Shown piece by piece: positions 23,680-28,647 of a stretch of 28,647 bases of DNA (the first letter of the stretch is position 1; each line of letters opens with the position of its first letter). The stretch covers positions 1 through 28,647 of the forward strand of contig JAFQKM010000274.1 of assembly GCA_017396925.1 (NCBI GenBank), written 5' to 3'. Source of the stretch: Clostridia bacterium (lineage in GTDB: Bacteria; Bacillota; Clostridia; Oscillospirales; Butyricicoccaceae). The translations under genes were made by a program, and so were the position numbers. Below the pieces are notes generated by a model. It saw only the letters and a program-made list of their open reading frames with translations. It was not told where the DNA came from and did no database searches.

Positions 23680-23717
23680 ATCATGGAAGCAGCCGTGCTG
23701 CTTCCATGATTTTTATT
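23680..23717 (+). terminator. Intrinsic terminator of hup
   Basis: ATCATGGAAGCAG (23680-23692) pairs with CTGCTTCCATGAT (23698-23710) around CCGTG, followed by TTTTATT. Confidence 0.92.
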
Positions 23718-23731
23718 CCGGGAGGTAGAAT

Positions 23732-23977
23732 ATGAGACTGGATAAATATCTCAAGGTCGCCCGTCTGATCAAGCGCCGTACCGTGGCCAACGAAGCCTGC
23801 GACACCCAGCGTGTTGTGGTCAACGGCAGGGAAGCCAAGGCCTCGTATCAGGTCAAGATCGGCGATATCATCGAGATCACCATCGGCACCCGCACCGTTA
23901 AGGTCAAGGTCCTGGCCGTGCCCGAGCATGTCACCAAGGCCGAAGCCGCACTGCTCTACAGCGAGATTTCCGAATAA
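23732..23977 (+). CDS. rqcP: S4-domain protein RqcP (YabO)
   Basis: This 81-residue protein is almost entirely an S4 RNA-binding domain: MRLDKYLKVARLIKRRTVANE, VVVNGREAKASYQVKIGDII and the C-terminal VKVKVLAVP. It matches B. subtilis YabO, now RqcP, which works with RqcH in ribosome-associated quality control by helping alanine-tail elongation on stalled 50S subunits. GGGAGGT lies before the ATG. It follows the hup terminator and precedes yabP, as in the Bacillus yabOPQ order. No clear promoter is seen in the 14 bases between terminator and start, so it likely depends on read-through or a promoter inside the terminator region. Confidence 0.93.
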   Translation: MRLDKYLKVARLIKRRTVANEACDTQRVVVNGREAKASYQVKIGDIIEITIGTRTVKVKVLAVPEHVTKAEAALLYSEISE

Positions 23978-23982
23978 AAGCG

Positions 23983-24034
23983 CTCTCTCTTTCATAGCTA
24001 TTTTATAGCAAATGAAAGGGGGAGCCTTGTTTTT
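23983..24034 (+). promoter_or_regulatory. Hairpin covering the yabP ribosome binding site, with T-rich tail
   Basis: CTCTCTCTTTCAT (23983-23995) pairs with ATGAAAGGGGGAG (24012-24024), and an inner GCTAT/ATAGC stem (23997-24001 with 24005-24009) closes on a three-base loop. The right arm contains the yabP Shine-Dalgarno (AGGGGGAG, 24017-24024). CCTTGTTTTT follows directly before the ATG, so the structure could also act as an attenuator or terminator. Confidence 0.65.
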
Positions 24035-24316
24035 ATGGCATTTGATGATGGGCGGACTGCCGGGTCGGCCGGCAATATCATTCTGGAAGGAAGGGAACGC
24101 CTGAGCATTTCCGGGGTCACCGATGTACTGAGCTTCGACGAAGGGGAAGTGGTGGCCGAGACGACAATGGGGCTGTTGGTGACGGCAGGGGAGGACCTGC
24201 ATGTCGAGCGGCTCAGTCTGGATGTGGGCGAGCTGGTGCTGACCGGTCGCATTTCGGCGCTGGAATATGTGGGCGACCGTAAGCAGAAGGGCGGCCTCTG
24301 GTCCAAGCTGTTCTGA
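24035..24316 (+). CDS. yabP: Sporulation protein YabP
   Basis: This 93-residue protein belongs to the YabP/YqfC family. It has the pattern NIILEGRERLSISGVTDVLSFDEGEVVAETTMGLLVTAGEDLHVERLSLDVGELVLTG, read in parts as a compact beta-rich domain with the LSI-GV and L-I-G-L elements typical of the family. In Bacillus yabP and yabQ are expressed in the mother cell during sporulation, and YabQ loss blocks cortex formation. The ATG at 24035 is ten bases after AGGGGGAG, which is locked in a hairpin. It is followed by yabQ after nine bases. Confidence 0.9.
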   Translation: MAFDDGRTAGSAGNIILEGRERLSISGVTDVLSFDEGEVVAETTMGLLVTAGEDLHVERLSLDVGELVLTGRISALEYVGDRKQKGGLWSKLF

Positions 24317-24325
24317 GGAAGGCAG

Positions 24326-24709
24326 ATGGAGATCGTTCTGCTGGAACAGACCAGGGTGTTCATTTTCAGCGCGGCACTGGGTCTGCTGTTGGGGATCCTG
24401 TATGATCTGCTGTCCTTTTTTCCCAATACCTTTGGCCGGCGCTTTCTGCGGCCGCTGTTTGATATTCTCTACTGCCTCAGCTTTATGGCGGCATTTATTC
24501 TGCTGGTTCTGCTGGAGGCCGGGGGAGAGATCCGCTGGTATATTCCGGGCGGTATGGTGATGGGATTGGTGCTTTATTTCGTGGGTTTTTCCGCATACAT
24601 CAGGGCACTGCTGCGGCTGCTTGGCAAACTGATACAGAATGTGGGCAAAATGGCCCAAAAAGTGCTGAAACTCTTCGAGAAAGTCTTTGAATATCCGCGT
24701 GGAAATTAG
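24326..24709 (+). CDS. yabQ: Spore cortex biosynthesis protein YabQ
   Basis: This 127-residue membrane protein has hydrophobic segments at about 10-28, 43-62 and 73-94, with a basic amphipathic C terminus. The start LEQTRVFIFSAALGLLLGILYDLL and the RFLRPLFDILY segment match YabQ, needed for spore cortex formation in Bacillus and located in the mother-cell membrane and around the forespore. The ATG has GAGGAAGG nearby. It lies nine bases after yabP and is presumably co-transcribed. A good vegetative promoter follows the gene, separating it from divIC. Confidence 0.88.
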   Translation: MEIVLLEQTRVFIFSAALGLLLGILYDLLSFFPNTFGRRFLRPLFDILYCLSFMAAFILLVLLEAGGEIRWYIPGGMVMGLVLYFVGFSAYIRALLRLLGKLIQNVGKMAQKVLKLFEKVFEYPRGN

Positions 24710-24718
24710 CTTTTGGCA

Positions 24719-24747
24719 TTGACTTTTTGTGGAAGTTGGAATAAAAT
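24719..24747 (+). promoter_or_regulatory. Promoter of divIC-yabR
   Basis: TTGACT (24719-24724), a 17-base spacer and TAAAAT (24742-24747). It starts ten bases after the yabQ stop, giving cell-division genes transcription independent of sporulation. Confidence 0.75.
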
Positions 24748-24793
24748 TATAGTATCCAAAGATATGTGATGAATCCGGGAGGTGAGAAGGTCC

Positions 24794-25078
24794 ATGCGTA
24801 AAACAAGACGAGTTCATATTGCTGCAAAGCTGTTCATTCTGGCGTTTTCCGTCTATGCGGCCTTCACACTTGTGTCACTGCAGCTGCAGATCAGGGAAAA
24901 GGAAAAGAAGATGGCCGTCCTGCAGGCCGCCATCGACCAGCAGGAGCTGGAAAACCGCCAGATCCAGGACATCCTTGACAATGCTGACGATACAGAATAT
25001 ATTGCAGAGATCGCGAGAGAGAAGCTGGGATATGTCGCACCGGGCGAACGTGTATTTGTAGATATTTCGAGCAAATAA
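24794..25078 (+). CDS. divIC: Septum formation initiator DivIC/FtsB family
   Basis: This 94-residue protein is a bitopic membrane protein: a short basic N terminus (MRKTRRVHIAAK), a membrane segment (about 12-30), a coiled coil (31-62) and a C-terminal domain with TEYIAEIAREKLGYVAPGERVFVDI. That last motif marks the DivIC/FtsB family, which links FtsL and DivIB in the divisome. GGGAGG at 24777-24782 precedes the ATG; an in-frame GTG at 24782 overlaps that site and is rejected. It sits between yabQ and yabR as in Bacillus. Confidence 0.92.
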   Translation: MRKTRRVHIAAKLFILAFSVYAAFTLVSLQLQIREKEKKMAVLQAAIDQQELENRQIQDILDNADDTEYIAEIAREKLGYVAPGERVFVDISSK

Positions 25079-25104
25079 ATCTTTGCATTATAGGGGGCAC
25101 GGAA

Positions 25105-25581
25105 GTGCAGATGGAGTTTACAGTAGGTAACATTTACGAGGGTAAGGTCACCGGTATTACCGGTTTTGGCGCATTCGTTCAGCTGGCGCCCGGCAAGTCG
25201 GGTATGGTCCACATTTCGGAGATCGCCAATACATATGTCGATGATATCAAGAAGCATATCAAAGAGGGTGACACAGTCAAGGTCAAGCTGATCGCTATCG
25301 ATCAGAACGGAAGAATCAATCTTTCGATCAAGAAGGCGCTTCCTGTGCCCGAAAAGCCTCAGGCTGCACCGAAGCCGAGAAATGCCTCGCCCGCAAAGCC
25401 CGCAGGCAATCAGGCGCCTGCCGGTACTGCTGCGCCTGTTATGGAGGCAGCTACCATTGAAAAGAGTGCCGACAGCCTGTTTGAAGACAAACTGCGCATG
25501 TTTATGCAGCGCAGCGAATCCAAGATGTCTGATCTGCGTATGCAGAAGGATAAGCGCTCGGGCGGCCGCAGAAGAAGATAA
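25105..25581 (+). CDS. yabR: S1 RNA-binding domain protein (YabR)
   Basis: This 158-residue protein has one S1 domain (about 4-76: GNIYEGKVTGITGFGAFVQL, then SGMVHISEIA, HIKEGDTVKVKLIAID and INLSIKKA). A low-complexity Ala/Pro/Lys linker (77-115) leads to a basic C terminus (KDKRSGGRRRR). It corresponds to YabR, a small general-stress S1 protein of unclear role, probably RNA or ribosome binding. The GTG at 25105 is favoured because AGGGGG (25092-25097) is seven bases away; ATG 25111 would be 13 bases away. Its terminator follows nine bases after the stop. Confidence 0.9.
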   Translation: MQMEFTVGNIYEGKVTGITGFGAFVQLAPGKSGMVHISEIANTYVDDIKKHIKEGDTVKVKLIAIDQNGRINLSIKKALPVPEKPQAAPKPRNASPAKPAGNQAPAGTAAPVMEAATIEKSADSLFEDKLRMFMQRSESKMSDLRMQKDKRSGGRRRR

Positions 25582-25589
25582 GCAACAAG

Positions 25590-25624
25590 GCGCAGCTTGT
25601 GTTCGATCGGGCTGCGCTTTTTTT
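25590..25624 (+). terminator. Intrinsic terminator of divIC-yabR
   Basis: GCGCAGC (25590-25596) pairs with GCTGCGC (25611-25617) around a 14-base loop and is followed by a run of seven T. Confidence 0.85.
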
Positions 25625-25635
25625 CACGCTAAGGC

Positions 25636-25664
25636 TTGTCTTTTGGCAGAAAAGCGTATATAAT
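25636..25664 (+). promoter_or_regulatory. Plus-strand promoter in the yabR-amidohydrolase gap
   Basis: TTGTCT (25636-25641), a 17-base spacer and consensus TATAAT (25659-25664). A transcript would begin near 25671 and give the amidohydrolase a leader of about 260 bases through the inverted repeats. Confidence 0.65.
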
Positions 25665-25696
25665 CATCTTCGGCTGTTTTGGCATCGCATCCCGAT

Positions 25697-25733
25697 AAAA
25701 AAAGACCGCCTTTTGCATATGCAGAAGACGGCC
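25697..25733 (-). terminator. Minus-strand intrinsic terminator of the RNA candidate
   Basis: Read on the minus strand, GGCCGTCTTCTGCA (25733-25720) pairs with TGCAAAAGGCGGTC (25717-25704), with one mismatch and two G-T pairs, followed by seven T (25703-25697). No minus-strand protein gene lies upstream of it within 1 kb. Confidence 0.7.
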
Positions 25734-25857
25734 AAGTATGGGGTTGTGGGGATAAAGATATGAACGGTGTATCCCGAAGACGATGTCAGAACACACCGCA
25801 AATGCCGAAGCGCGGCACAGGGGATCTTGGTGTCCTTTGACATTTGCGCTGTGTTCT
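25697..25857 (-). ncRNA. Candidate structured small RNA, about 160 nt
   Basis: This stretch lies in the 349-base gap between yabR and the amidohydrolase. No credible protein is seen in it. On the minus strand it has a promoter (25864-25892), a near-perfect 18-bp hairpin (25858-25841 with 25804-25787, one mismatch), a GGGATA/TATCCC hairpin (25775-25770 with 25754-25749) and a terminator with seven T (25733-25697). This ordering of promoter, folded body and terminator is what an independent small RNA looks like. Because the helices are inverted repeats, a plus-strand leader from the promoter at 25636 would also fold, so orientation is not settled. I do not recognise it as 6S, SRP, RNase P or tmRNA. 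Confidence 0.5.
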
Positions 25858-25858
25858 G
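25787..25858. repeat. 18-bp inverted repeat with one mismatch
   Basis: CAGAACACACCGCAAATG (25787-25804) and CATTTGCGCTGTGTTCTG (25841-25858) are inverted copies differing at one position, separated by 36 bases that include a small inner hairpin (GCCG/CGGC). Confidence 0.9.
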
Positions 25859-25863
25859 AATAC

Positions 25864-25892
25864 AGAATAACATAATTTCCATAAAATGTAAA
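25864..25892 (-). promoter_or_regulatory. Minus-strand promoter of the RNA candidate
   Basis: On the minus strand TTTACA (25892-25887), a 17-base spacer and TATTCT (25869-25864). The predicted start, near 25857, is the first base pair region of the long hairpin. Confidence 0.55.
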
Positions 25893-25930
25893 TAGGAAGT
25901 TGTGTCGAAAACAAGAAGGAGGAAGCAAGC

Positions 25931-27067
25931 ATGAGAATCATGGGCGGCCGTTTGATCACGGCTGATGGACAGGAATTCGAAAACGGTTATGTTGATTTCA
26001 AGGATGGCGTAATCACCGCTTTTGGTGATGCTGCCACTGCAGCTCCCGCAGAAGACGAAGTCTATGATGCTGCGGGCGGATATATTATGCCCGGTTTTAT
26101 CGATGCGCATACGCACATCGGCATTATGGAACAGTCGGTTCGCTGGGAAGGCAACGATGTCAATGAAGCCATCGATCCCATCACACCCCAGCTCAAGGCT
26201 GTCGACGCCATCTATCCCTACGATTCCGCATTTGCGGATGCGGTAGAGTGCGGCGTCACATCGGCGGTTGTCGGTCCCGGCAGCGCCAACATCATCGGCG
26301 GTGAGATGGCTTTCATCAAGCTGAGCGGTGATGATATCGAGGATATGATCGTCAAGGCGCCCTGCGCCATGAAGATGGCCCTCGGTGAAAATCCCAAGAG
26401 CTGCTATGGCCTCAAGCAGAAGACTCCGCAGACCAGAATGGCTACCGCAGCCATCCTGCGCGAAGCACTGACCAAGGCCAGAAACTACATGGAGAAGAAG
26501 GAAAAGGGCGGCGAGCCTGCGTATGACGCAAAGTGCGAAGCTCTGATCCCCGTTCTCAAGGGTGAGCTGGTCGCGCACATCCACTGCCACAGATGCGACG
26601 ATATTCTGACTGCCATCCGTATCGCCAAGGAGTTTGGCATCCGCTATACCATCATCCATGCGACCGATGGTATCCGTGCGGCCCGCCAGCTCAAGGAAGC
26701 AGGCGTCATTCCTGTCATCGGTCCTGTTCTCTCGGGAAGCAGCAAGCCTGAGACAGCAAACAGAAGCCTGAAGACGGCTGGCGTCCTGTATAAGGAAGGC
26801 ATCGAAGTCGCTCTGACCACCGACCATGGCGTCGTTCCTCTGATGCATCTGCCCATCAGCGCGGCAGTCAGCGTCAGAGAAGGTCTGGACATGGATGCTG
26901 CCATCCGTTCGATCACCATCAACGCTGCCAAGGCTGCCGAGGTCGAAGATCGCGTCGGTTCCATCGCTGTCGGCAAGGATGCCGATATCGTCGTATGGTC
27001 CGGCCATCCCTTCGAGTTCCTGAGCAAGCCCAAGGCTGTTTATATCAGCGGCAAGCGCGTCAGATAA
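25931..27067 (+). CDS. Amidohydrolase family protein (imidazolonepropionase-like)
   Basis: This 378-residue protein has the amidohydrolase composite domain plus TIM barrel. The N-terminal cradle (RIMGGRLITADG, GYVDFKDGVITAFGD) leads to GFIDAHTHIG with H60 and H62. Further likely metal ligands are H216/H218 in AHIHCHR, H243 in IIHATDG and D298 in TTDHG. The C terminus (GSIAVGKDADIVVWSGHPFE) returns to the cradle. Relatives hydrolyse cyclic or peptide-like amides and some act as imidazolonepropionase- or prolidase-like enzymes; the substrate is unknown. AGGAGGA precedes the ATG. The long, structured upstream region could carry regulation. Confidence 0.9.
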   Translation: MRIMGGRLITADGQEFENGYVDFKDGVITAFGDAATAAPAEDEVYDAAGGYIMPGFIDAHTHIGIMEQSVRWEGNDVNEAIDPITPQLKAVDAIYPYDSAFADAVECGVTSAVVGPGSANIIGGEMAFIKLSGDDIEDMIVKAPCAMKMALGENPKSCYGLKQKTPQTRMATAAILREALTKARNYMEKKEKGGEPAYDAKCEALIPVLKGELVAHIHCHRCDDILTAIRIAKEFGIRYTIIHATDGIRAARQLKEAGVIPVIGPVLSGSSKPETANRSLKTAGVLYKEGIEVALTTDHGVVPLMHLPISAAVSVREGLDMDAAIRSITINAAKAAEVEDRVGSIAVGKDADIVVWSGHPFEFLSKPKAVYISGKRVR

Positions 27068-27169
27068 ATGCAAAAAGGCCATATGGCCGTTTAAGCAAAG
27101 AAAGTCTGGTTCAGTAAGCAATACGTCAGTTTTAAGTTGACTGCCTGTTACACAGGAAAGGAGAACACT

Positions 27170-27721
27170 ATGAACGTAAAGTTTAACGAAAGAAAAGCAA
27201 AGATCTACAACGATCGCAAGGAATATATCGTCAAAAAGTGCGAAAAGCTCGATAAGTATTTCGGCGAAGACGCCGACGCTCAGGTTGCTTACAGCTTCCA
27301 TGGCAGCGAACATACCATCGAGCTGACCGTCAATTACAGAAGCTTCTTCTTCCGTGCGGAAGAAAAGGCCGATGATATGCTCAAGGCTGTTGACGGCGTT
27401 GTTGACAGCATCGAGCGTCAGATCCGCAAGAACAAGACAAGACTTTCCAAGAAGATGCGTCAGGACTCCTTCGCCAAGACCATGTCTATGGCTCTGGTAG
27501 ACCTGCCTGATCCCGAAGTCACCGAAGAAGATGAGATCGGTGTCGTTCGTGTGAAGGAGCTGGACGTCAAGCCCATGACCGTGGAAGACGCCATCATGCA
27601 GATGGAGCTGCTCAACCACGAGTTCTTCTTCTTCATCAACAGTGAAGACAACAAGAACAAGCACGCCGTTGTTTACAAGAGAAAGAACGGCGGCTACGGC
27701 CTGCTGGTCTCCAAGGAATAA
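27170..27721 (+). CDS. hpf: Ribosome hibernation promoting factor, long form
   Basis: This 183-residue protein is long-form HPF. Residues 1-100 are the S30AE domain (NVKFNERKAKIYNDRKEYIVKK, KLDKYFGED, IELTVNY, FFRAEEKADDM-KAVD-VVDSIERQIRK), which binds the 30S decoding site. After a linker, the C-terminal dimerisation domain shows MTVEDAIMQMELLNHEFFFFIN, AVVYKRKNGGYGLL. Long HPF alone joins two 70S ribosomes into 100S dimers in starved cells. AAAGGAGA lies before the ATG at 27170; an in-frame ATG at 27137 would add a non-conserved leader. No clear sigma-A promoter is seen in the 102-base gap upstream. Confidence 0.95.
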   Translation: MNVKFNERKAKIYNDRKEYIVKKCEKLDKYFGEDADAQVAYSFHGSEHTIELTVNYRSFFFRAEEKADDMLKAVDGVVDSIERQIRKNKTRLSKKMRQDSFAKTMSMALVDLPDPEVTEEDEIGVVRVKELDVKPMTVEDAIMQMELLNHEFFFFINSEDNKNKHAVVYKRKNGGYGLLVSKE

Positions 27722-27761
27722 TCCCCATTCCGAACGTTTTTATGTAAGACAGAACACCAAG

Positions 27762-27791
27762 GCCCCCGGAGCTTTGCTTCGGGGGCTTTTT
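27762..27791 (+). terminator. Intrinsic terminator of hpf
   Basis: GCCCCCGGAGC (27762-27772) pairs with GCTTCGGGGGC (27776-27786) around TTT, followed by TTTTT. Confidence 0.9.
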
Positions 27792-27835
27792 CTTATGGAA
27801 AAAGCAATTCATATGGATAAATTGATTGGTTTCTG

Positions 27836-27864
27836 TTGCAAAAACAGGGATTTTGTAAGATAAT
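27836..27864 (+). promoter_or_regulatory. Promoter of the THUMP methyltransferase gene
   Basis: TTGCAA (27836-27841), a 17-base spacer and GATAAT (27859-27864). The gene starts about 55 bases downstream. Confidence 0.7.
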
Positions 27865-27919
27865 AACTGTGTATGACATTTTATCCGTTTTACAGAATCC
27901 GAAAGAACAGAGGTTATTT

Positions 27920-28647
27920 ATGACCATATATCATTTTGTTGTACCCTGTCTGATGGGTACCGAAGGCCTGGTGGCCGATGAACTGCAGTACAATGGCTTT
28001 GAAGGTGTTGTTGCCGAAAACGGCCGTGTCCGTTTCGACGGCGACCTGGCTGAAGGCGCCCGCGCCAATGTCATTCTGCGCTGCGGCGAGCGCGTTCTGT
28101 TTGAACTGGCCCGTTTCAAGGCGCAGACCTTTGAAGAGCTTTTCCAGGGCGTCAAGGCTCTTCCCTGGGAAGATATGATCGGCAAGCGTGATGCATTTCC
28201 CGTCAAGGGTTATTGCCTCGATTCCAAGCTGCACAGCGTTCCCAGCTGCCAGAGCATTATTAAGAAGGCGGTTGTCGAGCGTCTGCGCGAGCGGTACAGC
28301 CTGTCCTGGCTGGAGGAGGACGGCGCTAAGTATCAGATCCAGTTTGCCATTGTCAAGGATATGGCCGAGATCTATCTGGATATGACCGGCGCACCCCTGT
28401 ATAAGCGCGGCTACAAGCAGGAGAGCAATATGGCCACCATCCGTGAGACATTGGCGGCATCGATGGTCAAACTCGCCCGTTACCGCGGCCGTGAGACCAT
28501 GCTCGATCCCTTCTGCGGCAGCGGTACCATTGCCATCGAGGCGGCCATGGCCTCTCTGGGCATTATGCCCGGCGCCCACCGCAATTTCGAAGCCGAGCAG
28601 TGGGGCTTCTTTGATACCTCCTGCTTTGCCGATCTGCGCGAAGAATA
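27920..28647 (+). CDS. THUMP-domain class I SAM-dependent RNA methyltransferase (RlmL/YpsC family), 3' truncated
   Basis: The frame is open to the right edge, giving 242 residues of a protein usually near 380. It begins HFVVPCLMGTEGLVADEL, as in the RlmL/YpsC family, followed by a THUMP RNA-binding domain (about 45-160) and the start of a Rossmann methyltransferase domain with the SAM motif DPFCGSGTIAIEAA (196-209). The segment PLYKRGYK-E...A-IRETLAA before it is the usual linker. Such enzymes methylate 23S rRNA (N2-guanosine) in E. coli RlmL; the Bacillus homologue is less defined. AGAGG precedes the ATG. Only the last third is missing, including the NPPY catalytic motif. Confidence 0.92.
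   Translation, partial: MTIYHFVVPCLMGTEGLVADELQYNGFEGVVAENGRVRFDGDLAEGARANVILRCGERVLFELARFKAQTFEELFQGVKALPWEDMIGKRDAFPVKGYCLDSKLHSVPSCQSIIKKAVVERLRERYSLSWLEEDGAKYQIQFAIVKDMAEIYLDMTGAPLYKRGYKQESNMATIRETLAASMVKLARYRGRETMLDPFCGSGTIAIEAAMASLGIMPGAHRNFEAEQWGFFDTSCFADLREE

Noticed and set aside
25697..25857. Identity as 6S RNA, SRP RNA, RNase P RNA or tmRNA.
   Set aside because: No SRP GGAAGCAGC-type loop, RNase P core or tmRNA ends are visible, and the separate hairpins do not form the single long bulged helix of 6S RNA as far as I can fold by eye.
25629..25928. A 99-codon minus-strand frame in the gap before the amidohydrolase.
   Set aside because: Its sequence looks random, lacks a ribosome binding site and runs through the inverted repeats and terminator; the RNA explanation fits better.
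27068..27169. A raiA-type leader RNA upstream of hpf.
   Set aside because: Only about 100 bases are available and beyond a short GGCC-ATAT-GGCC palindrome no extensive structure is seen.
25664..27664. A 666-codon minus-strand frame spanning the amidohydrolase, part of hpf and the RNA candidate.
   Set aside because: It is the shadow of two clear plus-strand genes, shows no recognisable domain and crosses a minus-strand terminator.
1..28647. CRISPR arrays, rRNA, tRNA, insertion sequences or prophage.
   Set aside because: No regularly spaced repeats, no cloverleaf or rRNA core sequences, and no transposase, integrase or structural phage gene were seen.

Overview
The window reads as chromosome of a spore-forming member of the class Clostridia, probably of the Oscillospiraceae/Ruminococcaceae type. 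This rests on gene content: a YlmC/YmxH-type sporulation protein, YabP and YabQ, the yabMNOPQ-divIC-yabR gene order known from Bacillus, a single long Rel enzyme, HemZ and a long-form HPF. Most genes are GC-rich with C-ending codons, while intergenic regions are AT-rich and carry recognisable sigma-A promoters and intrinsic terminators. I see no rRNA, tRNA, CRISPR array, insertion sequence, integrase or phage gene. The genus is not determined.

Layout. (1) 1-2828: the 3' end of a PRC-barrel sporulation gene and its terminator, then a coupled pxpABC operon for ATP-dependent 5-oxoprolinase. (2) 2829-4826: rpsB-tsf behind a strong promoter and a structured leader. (3) 4854-8141, minus strand: a compact three-gene unit encoding an ATP-grasp ligase, a PHP-domain phosphoesterase and a NodB-type deacetylase with SLH-like repeats. 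(4) 8217-12744: two close M20/AbgB-like amidohydrolases flanking a GNAT acetyltransferase and a convergent XRE-type membrane regulator. (5) 12805-19871: recJ-rel-dtd-MBL hydrolase-hemZ, a common Firmicutes stress, tRNA-editing and heme cluster. (6) 19868-20803: a small zinc-ribbon protein and an unrecognised 118-residue protein. (7) 20842-25624: a MurJ/SpoVB-type flippase, mazG, hup, rqcP, yabP, yabQ, divIC and yabR. (8) 25625-25930: a 300-base AT-rich gap with long inverted repeats, opposing promoters and a minus-strand terminator, which is a candidate structured RNA. (9) 25931-28647: an amidohydrolase, hpf and the start of a THUMP-domain rRNA methyltransferase.

How the genes fit together. 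PxpABC releases glutamate from 5-oxoproline, and the M20 enzymes resemble those releasing glutamate from aminobenzoyl-glutamate, so the left third has a glutamate-salvage flavour (inference). rpsB-tsf, rel, rqcP, yabR, hpf and the methyltransferase all concern ribosome production, quality control or hibernation. The yab cluster adds spore-coat and division functions. The parts least explained by known biology are the intergenic RNA candidate, the ATP-grasp/PHP/deacetylase unit, the amidohydrolase-cradle-like small protein and the hairpin covering the yabP ribosome binding site.
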